A stretch of 64,000 nt of DNA from Pseudomonas agarici (GCF_900109755.1 NZ_FOAR01000011.1:1-64000), one strand, 5' to 3'. Counted from the stretch's first letter, positions 52,146 through 61,066 are shown. Notes: a model not told the origin generated them from the letters alone. Program-made: numbers and translations.

Positions 52146-53609
52146 ATGAGTGTGTTGAAAAAGGCGCTGCTAGATGGCGTGTTTACGTGCGTCGTTGAGT
52201 ATGTGCCCAAACCTTCGTCGGAGCGCTTTACCGCTTTTGAAGCGCTGATGGAGCAATCGCGCCTTCACGAATGGCCGCTCGTTCCTGCTGTCGCAGATCG
52301 CGTCGGTGGCAAATTCGATATTGCTCCCGTAGATGCATGCGCTGCCCTCAAGGGGCCAACTCCAGCACTCATCCACTTTTCTGGCAAAGACCGTGAGCGT
52401 TCCGACCTGTTGTCTGAGTTGGACAGAATGGATCGCCTGGGTGTAAATCAGCTCTTGCTCATCAGTGGCGACCGGTTGCCAGGTCATCAGCCCGGCCAGC
52501 ACCCGGTGCGTTATCTGGAGTCGGTGCCTGCCTTGCAAATCGCACGCGCGGCTCGCCCGGACTGGCTGTTGGGGGCTGCACTCAATCCATTTAAATATCG
52601 AGAAGAGGAAGGCTGCGCCCAGTATCTCAAAGCGCATAAGAAGCTTGCTGCCGGTGCAGATTTTCTCACACTCCAGTTGGGTTTCGATGCCAAGAAGCAT
52701 ATCGAGGCGATTACTTGGATGACCAGGCAGAAAACGGCCAAGCCTCTGCTGGCTTGCGTGATGGGGCTAACCGAGAAGCGCGCATCCTTGCTGAAAAGTG
52801 TGCCAGGCATCGTGGTCAGCCCTCCAATGCTTGGTGTACTTGCGGCTGAAGCAGCTGTTTCCAAGGAGCATGCTCGGTCACGCTGCACGGATCGCCTGGC
52901 CCTCCAGATCGTTGGCTTGCGATTGATGGGGTATGCGGGAATTCATCTGTCTGGCATCCATACCGCGCAAGAGCTTGAGGCTCTGGAGCAGAGAATTGCC
53001 ATTTGGGAGAAGAACATCGGCTCGCTGGAACACTGGTCAGCAGCCTGGGCGGACAGCTGGCAGCCGCCAGGCCAGTTGGCAGTCACATTCAATCCGCCTG
53101 GAGCAAGCTGGTATCTGGGTGAGTCCAGCGTAAAGGCGACGTCGAAAGAAACGCTGCGCTATCACGTGTTGGCGGGCTTTCATTCGAGTCTGTTCAGCCG
53201 CACCAAATTGCTCGGCAAGGCTTTGGGGTGGGCCGTCCGCCGCCCGGTATGGTCGTCATACAGAGGGGCGTCTTTACTGCGCCAGTTGGAGCGGAGCCTA
53301 AAACGCCCGTTGGTAGGCTGCGACACTTGTGGGCAGTGTCGACTAGAGGACACGCTGTATATCTGCCCTGAGACATGCCCGAAAGGCTTGTCCAATGGCC
53401 CCTGCGGCGGCACTCACCTCAACAGGTGCGAGTTTGGGGATCGCGAGTGCATCCACAGCGTGAAGTACCGGACTGCCAAATCGGTTCGCCAAATTCAGAT
53501 TCTCACGGATCGACTGATTCCTTGCGTTGAACAGGGCAGCCGTCACAGCAGCTCCTGGCCACGGTGGTTTGAAGCTGACGCTAGCCAGACCAGAGGGACA
53601 TCCGATTGA
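52146..53609 (+). CDS. Methylenetetrahydrofolate reductase-like protein with MetV-type C-terminal domain
   Basis: The first roughly 300 residues of this 487-aa protein resemble the MetF TIM barrel (VCVVEYVPKPSSERF-like start, LLISGDRLPGHQPG, QLGFDAKKHIEAITWM). The last roughly 110 hold the cysteine-rich MTHFR_C/MetV motif (CDTCGQC ... CPETCPKGLSNGPCGGT ... C ... C), which binds Fe-S or zinc in acetogen MetV. Such MetF-MetV fusions suggest handling of one-carbon units, but the substrate is not known. It lies between queH and the MesX/MesD genes, which is notable because MesD-type synthases do not use methyl-folate. Confidence 0.8.
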   Translation: MSVLKKALLDGVFTCVVEYVPKPSSERFTAFEALMEQSRLHEWPLVPAVADRVGGKFDIAPVDACAALKGPTPALIHFSGKDRERSDLLSELDRMDRLGVNQLLLISGDRLPGHQPGQHPVRYLESVPALQIARAARPDWLLGAALNPFKYREEEGCAQYLKAHKKLAAGADFLTLQLGFDAKKHIEAITWMTRQKTAKPLLACVMGLTEKRASLLKSVPGIVVSPPMLGVLAAEAAVSKEHARSRCTDRLALQIVGLRLMGYAGIHLSGIHTAQELEALEQRIAIWEKNIGSLEHWSAAWADSWQPPGQLAVTFNPPGASWYLGESSVKATSKETLRYHVLAGFHSSLFSRTKLLGKALGWAVRRPVWSSYRGASLLRQLERSLKRPLVGCDTCGQCRLEDTLYICPETCPKGLSNGPCGGTHLNRCEFGDRECIHSVKYRTAKSVRQIQILTDRLIPCVEQGSRHSSSWPRWFEADASQTRGTSD

Positions 53610-53653
53610 CGTCGAACTCACGGCAGGCACTGAGCCAGGAAAGTAACGGCTCG

Positions 53654-53875
53654 ATGCCGCAGAAGCAGTCGATAGCGCCTCCGGTCATCGAATCAGTCAG
53701 GCGAACCCGCTACAAGGTTGCACGCAGGTATGGCCGGGTCACCATTGCCGAGCACGAATACTTTTACGTACGAGCCCAGGACATTCTGGTACGCAGCGAT
53801 ATTTTTCAAGGTTATCGAAAAGAGGGATTACAGCGATTCCTCTCGGCAAACGCAGCGGTAACCCCAGACTGAGAT
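53654..53875 (+). CDS. Small protein in the methionine cluster, function unknown
   Basis: The start MPQKQSIAPPVIES follows AGGAAAG at workable spacing and gives about 73 aa; a TTG start at 53606 would extend it to overlap the upstream stop codon. The product is basic (RRTRYKVARRYGRVTIAEHEYFYVR) with no recognised motif. It lies between the MetF-MetV-like gene and mesX. Confidence 0.5.
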
Positions 53876-54098
53876 TCCACAATCCCCTTGGCGCCGCTCC
53901 GCTGCGCAATCATGAGCGTTCCTAATATTTTATTGAAATCAATTCGTTTTTATTCATACAGGCACCCCGCATAAAATGCGCCCAGCTCTTCACGACCGGC
54001 GATTTAAAGGCTGTGGCGTGAGAAAACGGAACGATGGCCACATCTGAAAGGCAATCAGCAAATTCAGGTCTGGCGCGACGAACAGGGTGTCAGGCACG

Positions 54099-55082
54099 AT
54101 GAACAAAGAATTCACTTTTTCCATCAACAGCATCAGCTTTGATGAGCATTACACTCCTTCCGACAATACTCGGATCACGACCAACTTCGCCAATCTGGCC
54201 AGAGGTGCGAGCCGTGAGGAGAATTTGCGCAACACGCTCAAGATGATTGATAACCGCTTCAACGCTCTGGCGCATTGGGATAACCCTAAGGGGGATCGTT
54301 ACACGGTCAAGTTGGATATCATTTCCGCTGAAATGAATATCGATGCTGAAAGTCGAGACCACACCATACCGCTGATTGAGGTGCTGAAAACGACGATTGT
54401 TGATCAAAAAACCGGCGAGCGTATCAACGGCATCGTGGGCAACAACTTCTCGTCCTACGTGCGGGACTACGATTTCAGCGTGCGCTTGCTGGAGCACAAC
54501 AAGAACCAGGCCGGTTTCAGCACGCCAGAAGATTTTGGCGATTTGCACGGCAAGCTGTTCAAGTCGTTCGTCAATTCAAGTGCCTACAAAGAGCATTTTG
54601 CCAAGCCGCCTGTGATCTGCCTCAGTGTGTCGAGCACCAGAACCTACCATCGAACCGAGAACCAGCATCCTGTGCTGGGCTTTGAGTACGAGCAGGACGC
54701 GTACTCGTTGACCGACGAGTATTTTAAGAAGATGGGCTTGCAGGTTCGTTACTTCATGCCGCCCAACAGCGCCGCACCATTGGCCTTTTACTTCTCGGGT
54801 GATCTGCTGGGTGACTACACCAATCTGGAACTGATTGGCACCATCAGCACCATGGACACCTTCCAGAAAATCTACCGGCCTGAGATCTACAACGCGAATT
54901 CGGCGGCTGGAAAATCCTATCAGCCTAGTCTGAAGAACCAGGATTACTCGCTGACTCGCATCGTGTATGACCGAGAAGAGCGTAGTCGGCTGGCAGTCGA
55001 GCAAGGCAAGTTTGCCGAAGAACAATTCATCAAGCCCTATCAAGCCGTGCTTGAGCAATGGTCCGTTAGCTGCGCTTTCTGA
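54099..55082 (+). CDS. mesX: DUF1852 protein MesX
   Basis: The 327-aa protein (start MNKEFTFSINSISFDEHYTP) is a DUF1852 member, with the conserved TRITTNFANLARG and LAHWDNPKGDRY segments. MesX has been reported as the partner required by MesD for a folate-independent, oxygen-requiring methionine synthesis in Acinetobacter; its chemistry is not settled. It is 27 nt upstream of mesD, which supports a pair. A possible MetR site (TGAAATCAATTCG near 53933) lies upstream. Confidence 0.85.
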   Translation: MNKEFTFSINSISFDEHYTPSDNTRITTNFANLARGASREENLRNTLKMIDNRFNALAHWDNPKGDRYTVKLDIISAEMNIDAESRDHTIPLIEVLKTTIVDQKTGERINGIVGNNFSSYVRDYDFSVRLLEHNKNQAGFSTPEDFGDLHGKLFKSFVNSSAYKEHFAKPPVICLSVSSTRTYHRTENQHPVLGFEYEQDAYSLTDEYFKKMGLQVRYFMPPNSAAPLAFYFSGDLLGDYTNLELIGTISTMDTFQKIYRPEIYNANSAAGKSYQPSLKNQDYSLTRIVYDREERSRLAVEQGKFAEEQFIKPYQAVLEQWSVSCAF

Positions 55083-55109
55083 TTATTTAGAACATTAAGG
55101 TTATCCCCC

Positions 55110-56144
55110 ATGAAAAAACTGTTGCCCACGTCGACGGCTGGTAGCTTGCCCAAACCTTCCTGGCTGGCCCAACCCGAGACACTTTGGTCACCCTGGAAAC
55201 TGCAGGACGATGAGCTGGTCGAGGGTAAGCAAGACGCGTTGCGCCTTTCTCTGCATGAACAACAGCTGGCCGGCATCGATATCGTCAGTGACGGTGAGCA
55301 GACTCGCCAGCATTTCGTGACGACTTTCATTGAGCACCTCGACGGCGTTGATTTCGAGAAGCGCGAAACGGTCAGGATTCGTGATCGTTACGACGCGAGC
55401 GTGCCGACAGTGGTGGGCGCCGTTGCTCGGAAAAAGCCTGTGTTCGTTGAAGACGCAAAATTCCTGCGTCAGCAAACTGGGCAGCCTATCAAGTGGGCTC
55501 TGCCAGGGCCGATGACGATGATCGACACCCTTTACGACGCTCATTACAAGAGCCGTGAAAAACTGGCTTGGGAATTCGCCAAGATCCTCAACCAGGAGGC
55601 CAAAGAGCTGGAGGCTGCCGGAGTCGACATCATTCAGTTCGATGAACCTGCATTTAACGTGTTTTTCGATGAGGTCAATGACTGGGGTGTTGCCACCCTT
55701 GAAAGGGCCATTGAAGGACTTAAATGCGAAACCGCCGTGCACATCTGCTACGGCTACGGCATCAAGGCGAATACCGACTGGAAGAAGACGCTGGGCTCGG
55801 AGTGGCGACAATACGAAGAAGCGTTTCCGAAGCTGCAAAAGTCCAGCATCGATATCGTCTCTCTGGAGTGTCACAACTCCCATGTGCCGATTGATCTGAT
55901 CGAACTCATTCGCGGCAAGAAAGTAATGGTCGGTGCAATCGACGTGGCTAACCATGCTATTGAAACGCCTGAAGAAGTTGCCAATACCCTGCGCAAGGCA
56001 CTCCAGTTCGTCGATGCGGACAAACTCTATCCCTGCACCAACTGCGGCATGGCGCCGTTGCCTCGTCGAGTGGCCAGCGGCAAGTTGAACGCGTTGAATG
56101 CCGGCGCAGAGATCGTGCGCAGAGAACTTTCGAACGGGCGTTGA
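55110..56144 (+). CDS. mesD: Core methionine synthase without folate domain (MesD type)
   Basis: The 344-aa protein is the zinc-containing C-terminal half of a MetE-like methionine synthase and lacks the N-terminal folate-binding half. Predicted zinc ligands are His211 and Cys213 (AVHICYGYG), Glu253 (SLECHNS) and Cys312 (TNCGMAP); homocysteine contacts lie near LPGPMTMID and FDEPAF. MesD enzymes make methionine from an unknown methyl donor without folate or cobalamin. It follows mesX and is followed after 3 nt by a flavin reductase. Confidence 0.87.
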   Translation: MKKLLPTSTAGSLPKPSWLAQPETLWSPWKLQDDELVEGKQDALRLSLHEQQLAGIDIVSDGEQTRQHFVTTFIEHLDGVDFEKRETVRIRDRYDASVPTVVGAVARKKPVFVEDAKFLRQQTGQPIKWALPGPMTMIDTLYDAHYKSREKLAWEFAKILNQEAKELEAAGVDIIQFDEPAFNVFFDEVNDWGVATLERAIEGLKCETAVHICYGYGIKANTDWKKTLGSEWRQYEEAFPKLQKSSIDIVSLECHNSHVPIDLIELIRGKKVMVGAIDVANHAIETPEEVANTLRKALQFVDADKLYPCTNCGMAPLPRRVASGKLNALNAGAEIVRRELSNGR

Positions 56145-56147
56145 GCG

Positions 56148-56657
56148 ATGTCACTTCCTGGTCAATCAATCGAGCCCTTGGGCTTTCGCGAAGCGCTCGG
56201 GCACTACGCATCGGGTATTACGGTTATTTCATCGCACGTTGATGGCGAGCCGATTGGCTTCACCTGTCAGTCGTTCTACAGCGTGTCGATGAGTCCGCCA
56301 CTGGTGTCATTCAGCGTCATGTCCAGTTCGGCGAGCTATCCCAGGATTCGCCGGGCAGGACGATTCGCAGTCAATATCCTGTCGGGCGAGCAGGTGGATA
56401 TTTCCAACCAGTTCGCTCGGCGGGGTACGGACAAATGGCTCGGGGTGGACTGGCAGGAATCGCCTCTGGGTAATCCGATCATCGCTGGCAGTTTGCACTG
56501 GCTGGATTGCGAAATTCACGCAGAGCACGTGGCAGGTGATCACGTGATCGTGATTGGTGAAGTGAAAGCGATGAACCTGCAACAAGCTACTGCGGGACAG
56601 CCGTTGCTGTACTTCAAAGGGCAATACCGCAACCTCGCCACACATAGCACGGTTTGA
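56148..56657 (+). CDS. Flavin reductase family protein
   Basis: The 169-aa protein has the flavin-reductase-like split-barrel fold (MSLPGQSIEPLGFREALGHY, GITVISS, GFTCQSFYSVSMSPPLVSFSV, and GRFAVNILSGEQVDISNQFA). These enzymes reduce FMN or FAD with NAD(P)H and often feed a monooxygenase partner. Starting 3 nt after mesD, it may provide reduced flavin for the oxygen-dependent MesX/MesD reaction; that is inference. A convergent terminator follows. Confidence 0.87.
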   Translation: MSLPGQSIEPLGFREALGHYASGITVISSHVDGEPIGFTCQSFYSVSMSPPLVSFSVMSSSASYPRIRRAGRFAVNILSGEQVDISNQFARRGTDKWLGVDWQESPLGNPIIAGSLHWLDCEIHAEHVAGDHVIVIGEVKAMNLQQATAGQPLLYFKGQYRNLATHSTV

Positions 56658-56708
56658 GCCGTTACGTGCGCAGGTTCGGGGACTTGGATGTTACAAAGGA
56701 TCTGCCGC

Positions 56709-56749
56709 CACGTCGGTAACGGAATAATCAACGCTCCGCTACCGACGTG
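56709..56749. terminator. Bidirectional hairpin between the mes operon and cbtA
   Basis: CACGTCGGTA and TACCGACGTG form a perfect 10-bp stem between two convergent transcription units, with the inner bases continuing as AACGG/CCGCT. It lacks a T run. Confidence 0.6.
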
Positions 56750-56758
56750 ACCGCTGGC

Positions 56759-57490
56759 TTAAACGCGAGAAGCCTGTAGGGAGGGGTAAAGCGCATGCTC
56801 GGCCACTTTGCCGAAAATCAGACCCAGGCTCGTCCAGAGTACGACCTGAATGCCCAACGACGCTGTACGGAATTTCCACAACAGTACGGCAGAGAAGTTC
56901 TCCGGCACCTCATTGATGGTCGGAAACAGGTACGCGGCGACCGAGACGATCACCAGATAAAGCGCGACCCCACTGATGGCGCCACTCCAAGTGCCGTTTC
57001 GGGCCATCAGCTTGCGTCCGACATTGACCGAAATCACGGCAGCGATCAACGACACCAACATGATCAGGAAGAACAGCTGGGTGCGCAGCCCGATGGTGTC
57101 CGGGTTACCCACGGATGGCGGGTTCGGTGGATATTTCAGGCCCGGGATCAGGAACACCACCACGAACGCGGCCAGTGCCAGTAGCGCCGCGAGCCCACGA
57201 GGGCCAATGCGACCAATTCGGCCCAGCGCGTAGGCGAATACAAGCGAGAAAATGCCGCCCAGCGATACGCTGTAAACGACGACGCCGGTCAGTAGCCCCA
57301 CGCTGCCTTGCATGTCGCGGCTCACCAGTTCTTCCTCTTCGTCGGCGTCACCGTGCATGTGCGCCATGCTTTCTTCGAAGGCAATCGCCTTGTCCACTTG
57401 CGGCTCACCGAACACCTTGGCGAACCCGAATGCCAGCAGGCCCGCAATCAGACCGACGAGCATGCCCCTGACGAGTAAACGACCAGTCAT
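56759..57490 (-). CDS. cbtA: Cobalt transporter subunit CbtA
   Basis: CbtA is the larger membrane subunit of a two-part cobalt uptake system found with cobalamin riboswitches. The 243-aa protein has about six membrane segments and a loop rich in His and acidic residues (ESMAHMHGDADEEEE, about 40-55) that could gather metal. It follows cbtB after 18 nt and converges on the mesXD operon. Confidence 0.88.
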   Translation of the reverse strand: MTGRLLVRGMLVGLIAGLLAFGFAKVFGEPQVDKAIAFEESMAHMHGDADEEEELVSRDMQGSVGLLTGVVVYSVSLGGIFSLVFAYALGRIGRIGPRGLAALLALAAFVVVFLIPGLKYPPNPPSVGNPDTIGLRTQLFFLIMLVSLIAAVISVNVGRKLMARNGTWSGAISGVALYLVIVSVAAYLFPTINEVPENFSAVLLWKFRTASLGIQVVLWTSLGLIFGKVAEHALYPSLQASRV

Positions 57491-57508
57491 GTGAAAGACC
57501 TCAAATAA

Positions 57509-57721
57509 TCAGTGGCAGGGGAAACCCAGAAGATGACGACCGTCGTGCACGAACTCATGAACGTAGGCACCGGAGAAAATCGCAGTAGCACCTTGTTCGG
57601 CACCGACAAAGTAGATTGCCAACATCAGCAACAGCCCACCGAAGATCGCCCACGGAAGCACTTCGCCAAGAGGGATCGTCGGGATGGAGATGTCTGTATC
57701 AGTAGTAGCGGTATAAGCCAT
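57509..57721 (-). CDS. cbtB: Cobalt transporter subunit CbtB
   Basis: CbtB is a one-span membrane protein with a metal-binding C-terminus. With the start MAYTATTDTDISIPTIP it has 70 aa, one membrane segment (about 22-44) and the conserved tail HEFVHDGRHLLGFPCH. The longer frame extends into the riboswitch and is rejected. AGAGG lies before the ATG. Translation and transcription are probably controlled by the cobalamin riboswitch just upstream. Confidence 0.88.
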   Translation of the reverse strand: MAYTATTDTDISIPTIPLGEVLPWAIFGGLLLMLAIYFVGAEQGATAIFSGAYVHEFVHDGRHLLGFPCH

Positions 57722-57744
57722 GAGTACCTCTTGGGATTTCGCGT

Positions 57745-57880
57745 CCCGGTAATGGTGAGGAGGGTCGAAGAAAGGTCTGGCTTTCGGCGTGGAGCCGATC
57801 ACAGTGGCGCGACCGCGTCGGATTTTGACCGACTTCTTGCTTCGTAACATAAAGATACAACTCGGTTAGTGTAGCCCTTC
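57745..57880 (-). promoter_or_regulatory. Cobalamin riboswitch of cbtBA
   Basis: On the minus strand, GTCGGTCAAAATCCGAC, then the B12 box GCGCCACTGTGA (57799-57810) and AAGCCAGACC follow the order of the conserved cobalamin riboswitch core. A downstream CCTCCTC segment could pair with the cbtB ribosome binding site (AGAGG), suggesting control of translation. High cobalamin would be expected to shut off cobalt uptake. The remaining 57881-58152 region shows no gene. Confidence 0.85.
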
Positions 57881-58152
57881 TGCGATGAGGCTTACATGAA
57901 TTCTCACCAAGCTTTCGCGACGCTGATCGGGCGTAAATAAGGTTGCGCAGGATTTAAAGGAATGCTGTTAGCGACACTTCCCATGCAAGAGTGCCCGCTA
58001 TTCTCCGATTTCTATCTGTGACCGCTGTCAACTTTGAGACGAGAACTGCCGACTCTTCATTCATGGGCGTGGATACCCCCAACGCCCTATGGTCGAGATG
58101 AGTGGCTGCTTGAGCTATCGTATCGAGATCATCCCAGCTTGAAGGCCATCTG

Positions 58153-58362
58153 ATGAGCATCGACAAGACAACTCAACTGATCAGCACCCGCAATGAAGAA
58201 AATGCCAATCTGCTGCTCCGGGTCGGATGGACGCTGTTGCTCGTAGCTGACCGCCAAGAAGGTGCGTATCAGTGGCTGCATTATCAATTCGGGTGGCAGC
58301 GAACAGGCGTACCTCCTGAGATCACGTTTACCGGCGTCGAGGGTGGCCCCGATCCCTTCTGA
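58153..58362 (+). CDS. Small conserved-looking protein, function unknown
   Basis: The 69-aa frame MSIDKTTQLISTRNEENANL through YQFGWQRTGVPPEITF resembles small hypothetical proteins seen in Pseudomonas genomes. The ribosome binding site is weak. It lies between the cbtBA riboswitch and IS array B. Confidence 0.45.
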   Translation: MSIDKTTQLISTRNEENANLLLRVGWTLLLVADRQEGAYQWLHYQFGWQRTGVPPEITFTGVEGGPDPF

Positions 58363-58450
58363 CAGCGTCGCTTCAGTGGCGTTGGCTCGTAAGCACCCCA
58401 AAATGATTGAGCCTTTACGGAACACGCCAAAAGTGCTCTGAATTCAGAAG

Positions 58451-58511
58451 ATTGCATTGCACTTGACCACCCGTTTGCATTCGACGTGACCAATTGCATT
58501 CGACCTGACCA
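58451..58511 (+). repeat. IS21-like end: array B of three 18-bp repeats
   Basis: Three copies of TTGCAT-N5-(T/G/C)TGACCA lie 22 nt before the istB stop codon. The TGTG tip seen at arrays A and C is not present here, so this end may be inactive or the true tip lies elsewhere. Confidence 0.8.
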
Positions 58512-58533
58512 GCCCAGGCGCGAACAGTGTCCT

Positions 58534-59280
58534 TCAAGCGCGTCGGCGGCTTTTCACCCTACGCATTGAGTCACCTTTCAACTCGATGAAGTGGGATTTG
58601 TGAACGATTCTGTCGAGAATCGCGTCCGCGATTGTGGGGTCGGAAAATAAGTCATACCATTTTTCTTTCGGATACTGGCTAGTGATCAGCAATGAACCAT
58701 TTTGTGACTGCTGATCAATTACGTCTAGCAGAAACGGGCCGAGCTGAGCATCGATGCCGCCTATGCCCAAGTCGTCGATGACCAGCAGCTCTGCGCGAAT
58801 CAATTGCCGTCGTAGTTTCGGCATGGTGTGATCCGCGTAAGACAGGGAGATTTCTTCAAAGAGTTTGGTTGCTGTGCGATACAGCGTTGGTCGTCCAAAG
58901 CGGCAGGCTTGGTTCGCCAGGGCACAAGCCAGCCAAGTCTTTCCGGTGCCAGTTGCCCCCGTTATGATTACGTTCTGCCGCCGTATCAACCAGTCGCACT
59001 CCCCGAGAGCCATTACGGTATTCCGGTCTAGGCCACGGGATGATTTGAATTCAATCGTGTCCATCGTGGCCTCGCTCTCACGAAGCCTTGCAGCTTTCAA
59101 CAGACGCGCAATCTTCCTGCTTTCTCGTTCGCTGTTTTCGGCGTCAACCATCAATCCGAGCCTTGTGTCGAACGCCTCTTTCAATAATGCCGGGGTTTCC
59201 AGTTGACGCTCGTAAGCCACGGCCATGCCGTGCAGCCCAAGGCTCACCAAATTCTGAACAGTGTTGAATACCGGTTTCAT
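58534..59280 (-). CDS. istB: IS21-family transposition ATPase IstB
   Basis: IstB is the AAA+ helper that bends target DNA and stimulates IstA. The 248-aa protein has Walker A GATGTGKT at 108-115, Walker B LLVIDDLGIG, and the basic C-terminal tail RRVKSRRRA. Its ATG overlaps the istA stop codon (ATGA), the usual coupling. Full length. Confidence 0.95.
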   Translation of the reverse strand: MKPVFNTVQNLVSLGLHGMAVAYERQLETPALLKEAFDTRLGLMVDAENSERESRKIARLLKAARLRESEATMDTIEFKSSRGLDRNTVMALGECDWLIRRQNVIITGATGTGKTWLACALANQACRFGRPTLYRTATKLFEEISLSYADHTMPKLRRQLIRAELLVIDDLGIGGIDAQLGPFLLDVIDQQSQNGSLLITSQYPKEKWYDLFSDPTIADAILDRIVHKSHFIELKGDSMRRVKSRRRA

Positions 59281-60827
59281 AGCGGCTCATCTCCTTGTGT
59301 TGCGTAATATTCGGCGCCACGAATGTTGGCGTGTTCGACCAAAGGGGCGGATCGTTGGGGGCTGGGCCGCAGATCGGACTCGTTACGAATGATTGCCCGC
59401 AGGCGCTCTGAACTGAGGATGTTCAGGTTATTAGCATACGCACAGGCTGATTCCAGCCGGGAGGCGGAGATGTCCCCTTTGCGTACATCTTGCTTCAAGC
59501 CTATGACTGCCTTCATGCCAGTCGCAAAGTCTCGGCGCAGAGCGAGATTGTCTTTCACGTACCGCAACGTCTCCTGGCCTATAGATTCAGCCCAGGCCAT
59601 CAGTGCGTCTGGTTGCGAGTCTTGGTACCGACTATGGTTGGGTGCCAAGTGCTCGCTCAAAGTGCTGAATCCTCGTTGTCTGTTGACCTTATGCGAGGCT
59701 ATGACGCGGCGCTGGTACACGATGTCCAGCCAATCGTCGCGCACGCGCAAATCAACTAGCAGGTTCGCAAAGTGATAGGGGACTGAGTAGCTGTGATCTT
59801 CAAATGCGACGTGGTAGTCAGTGCCCACGCGAATCTGGTAGACCCACTGACTGTAGCTGTACCGCTGTTCTGGGAGAGAGCCGAGCGCGGGGTAGTCGAG
59901 TTCAAGATACCGAGTGGCCCTGCTCTTAGGGTACGTTCGAGTCACCCGGTTGTTGAGCTGATCGACCCAGTATCCAATCTGTTCGTTTAGCTCTTCCAGC
60001 GAGAAGAATGTCCTGGTTCTCAGCCTTGCCAGCACAAACCGCTGTACGATTTGCACAGCAATTTCACCTAGCGATTTGTCTTTCGGTTTGCGAGGCCTGG
60101 CCGGAAATATCTTGAATCCGTAGTGCTCGGAAAGCTCGGAGTATGCACGGTTCAGAACGACCTGATCCCGAGTGTTTTTTGTGATCGCCGATTTCAAGTT
60201 GTCGGGGACAATGAAGCGTGGAACCCCGTCGAAATACTCAAGCGCCAGAACATTGCACCTGAGCCAATTCGGCGTCGTCTGATTGTCCACTGCCGTGGCG
60301 AATATGTAGCCGGAAGCTCCTAGCGTAGCCACGAATACCTGAGCCTGGGCAATTTCTCCTGTGTCCGGGTTTGTCACAGGCATAGTCCGTCCGCAGAAGT
60401 CCACGAAGCACTTGTCGCCGGGAAGGTGGATCTGCCTCATGCTTAGCTTTTGCTTATTCAGCCACTCACGATAAACCCTTGTAAATTGGGCGTATGAGGG
60501 GCCATCTGGCTCCGTTTCCCGAAACTCTTGCCAAAGCAATTCAAGGGTGATGTCTGGCAGTTTCAGTTGTTCGTGAATGGCGACCCAAGATGGGTACACT
60601 TTTCTCTGCGCTGTGGGCCTGCGCTGAGTATGTAGGCATTCCGCAAGCGCTTTATCGTCCAGGTGTCGCAGCTGTTCCCAGGTTTGTCCGCACAACTTCA
60701 ACTGATCGCGCATAGTGCGAACTGTATTATGGGAAACTTTGGCCAAGCGACCGATTGATCTGTTTGACAAGCTGGCGTCGCATGCGAGACGCAGCACCTC
60801 GCGCTGCGATTGTACTGGCAGCCTCAT
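59277..60827 (-). CDS. istA: IS21-family transposase IstA
   Basis: IstA is the DDE transposase. I chose the start MRLPVQSQREVLRLACDASL, 516 aa, preceded by GAGGAGGACAC; the longer frame adds 48 residues of unrelated sequence. The N-terminal HTH contains SNRSIGRLAKVSHNTVRTM, and the catalytic Asp-Asp-Glu appear in FVDFCGR, IVPDNLKSA and KSLGEIAVQ. It is intact, so the element may be mobile. Confidence 0.95.
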   Translation of the reverse strand: MRLPVQSQREVLRLACDASLSNRSIGRLAKVSHNTVRTMRDQLKLCGQTWEQLRHLDDKALAECLHTQRRPTAQRKVYPSWVAIHEQLKLPDITLELLWQEFRETEPDGPSYAQFTRVYREWLNKQKLSMRQIHLPGDKCFVDFCGRTMPVTNPDTGEIAQAQVFVATLGASGYIFATAVDNQTTPNWLRCNVLALEYFDGVPRFIVPDNLKSAITKNTRDQVVLNRAYSELSEHYGFKIFPARPRKPKDKSLGEIAVQIVQRFVLARLRTRTFFSLEELNEQIGYWVDQLNNRVTRTYPKSRATRYLELDYPALGSLPEQRYSYSQWVYQIRVGTDYHVAFEDHSYSVPYHFANLLVDLRVRDDWLDIVYQRRVIASHKVNRQRGFSTLSEHLAPNHSRYQDSQPDALMAWAESIGQETLRYVKDNLALRRDFATGMKAVIGLKQDVRKGDISASRLESACAYANNLNILSSERLRAIIRNESDLRPSPQRSAPLVEHANIRGAEYYATQGDEPL

Positions 60828-60970
60828 GTGTCCTCCTCGCGATAGGCGTGTCGAAGCCTCACAAATCGCGCCGTGTGAATATTGCAGACAAACGGAAGGT
60901 GGCCGACTTGACGTCGAACGGGAGGGAACACAGAATGGTGGTGCGTAGGGCTCAAAACCTAACACCATCA

Positions 60971-61003
60971 AAAAAGCCTAGGGCTCCACCCCTGGGCTTT
61001 TTT
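60971..61003. terminator. Bidirectional terminator inside the IS21 element
   Basis: AAAAAGCCTAGGG and CCCTGGGCTTTTTT form a strong hairpin with A and T runs on the two sides, between istA and the 87-aa passenger gene. It would insulate istA from passenger transcription. Confidence 0.8.
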
Positions 61004-61066
61004 GTGTCCCAATTCCACCGGCTAACTCCTAGCCTGGGCTCATTGTGAAACTCCTATTTGTTTGAT

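Noticed and set aside
54090..54548. Minus-strand frame opposite mesX
   Set aside because: It overlaps a well-supported gene, lacks a ribosome binding site and has no recognisable domain.
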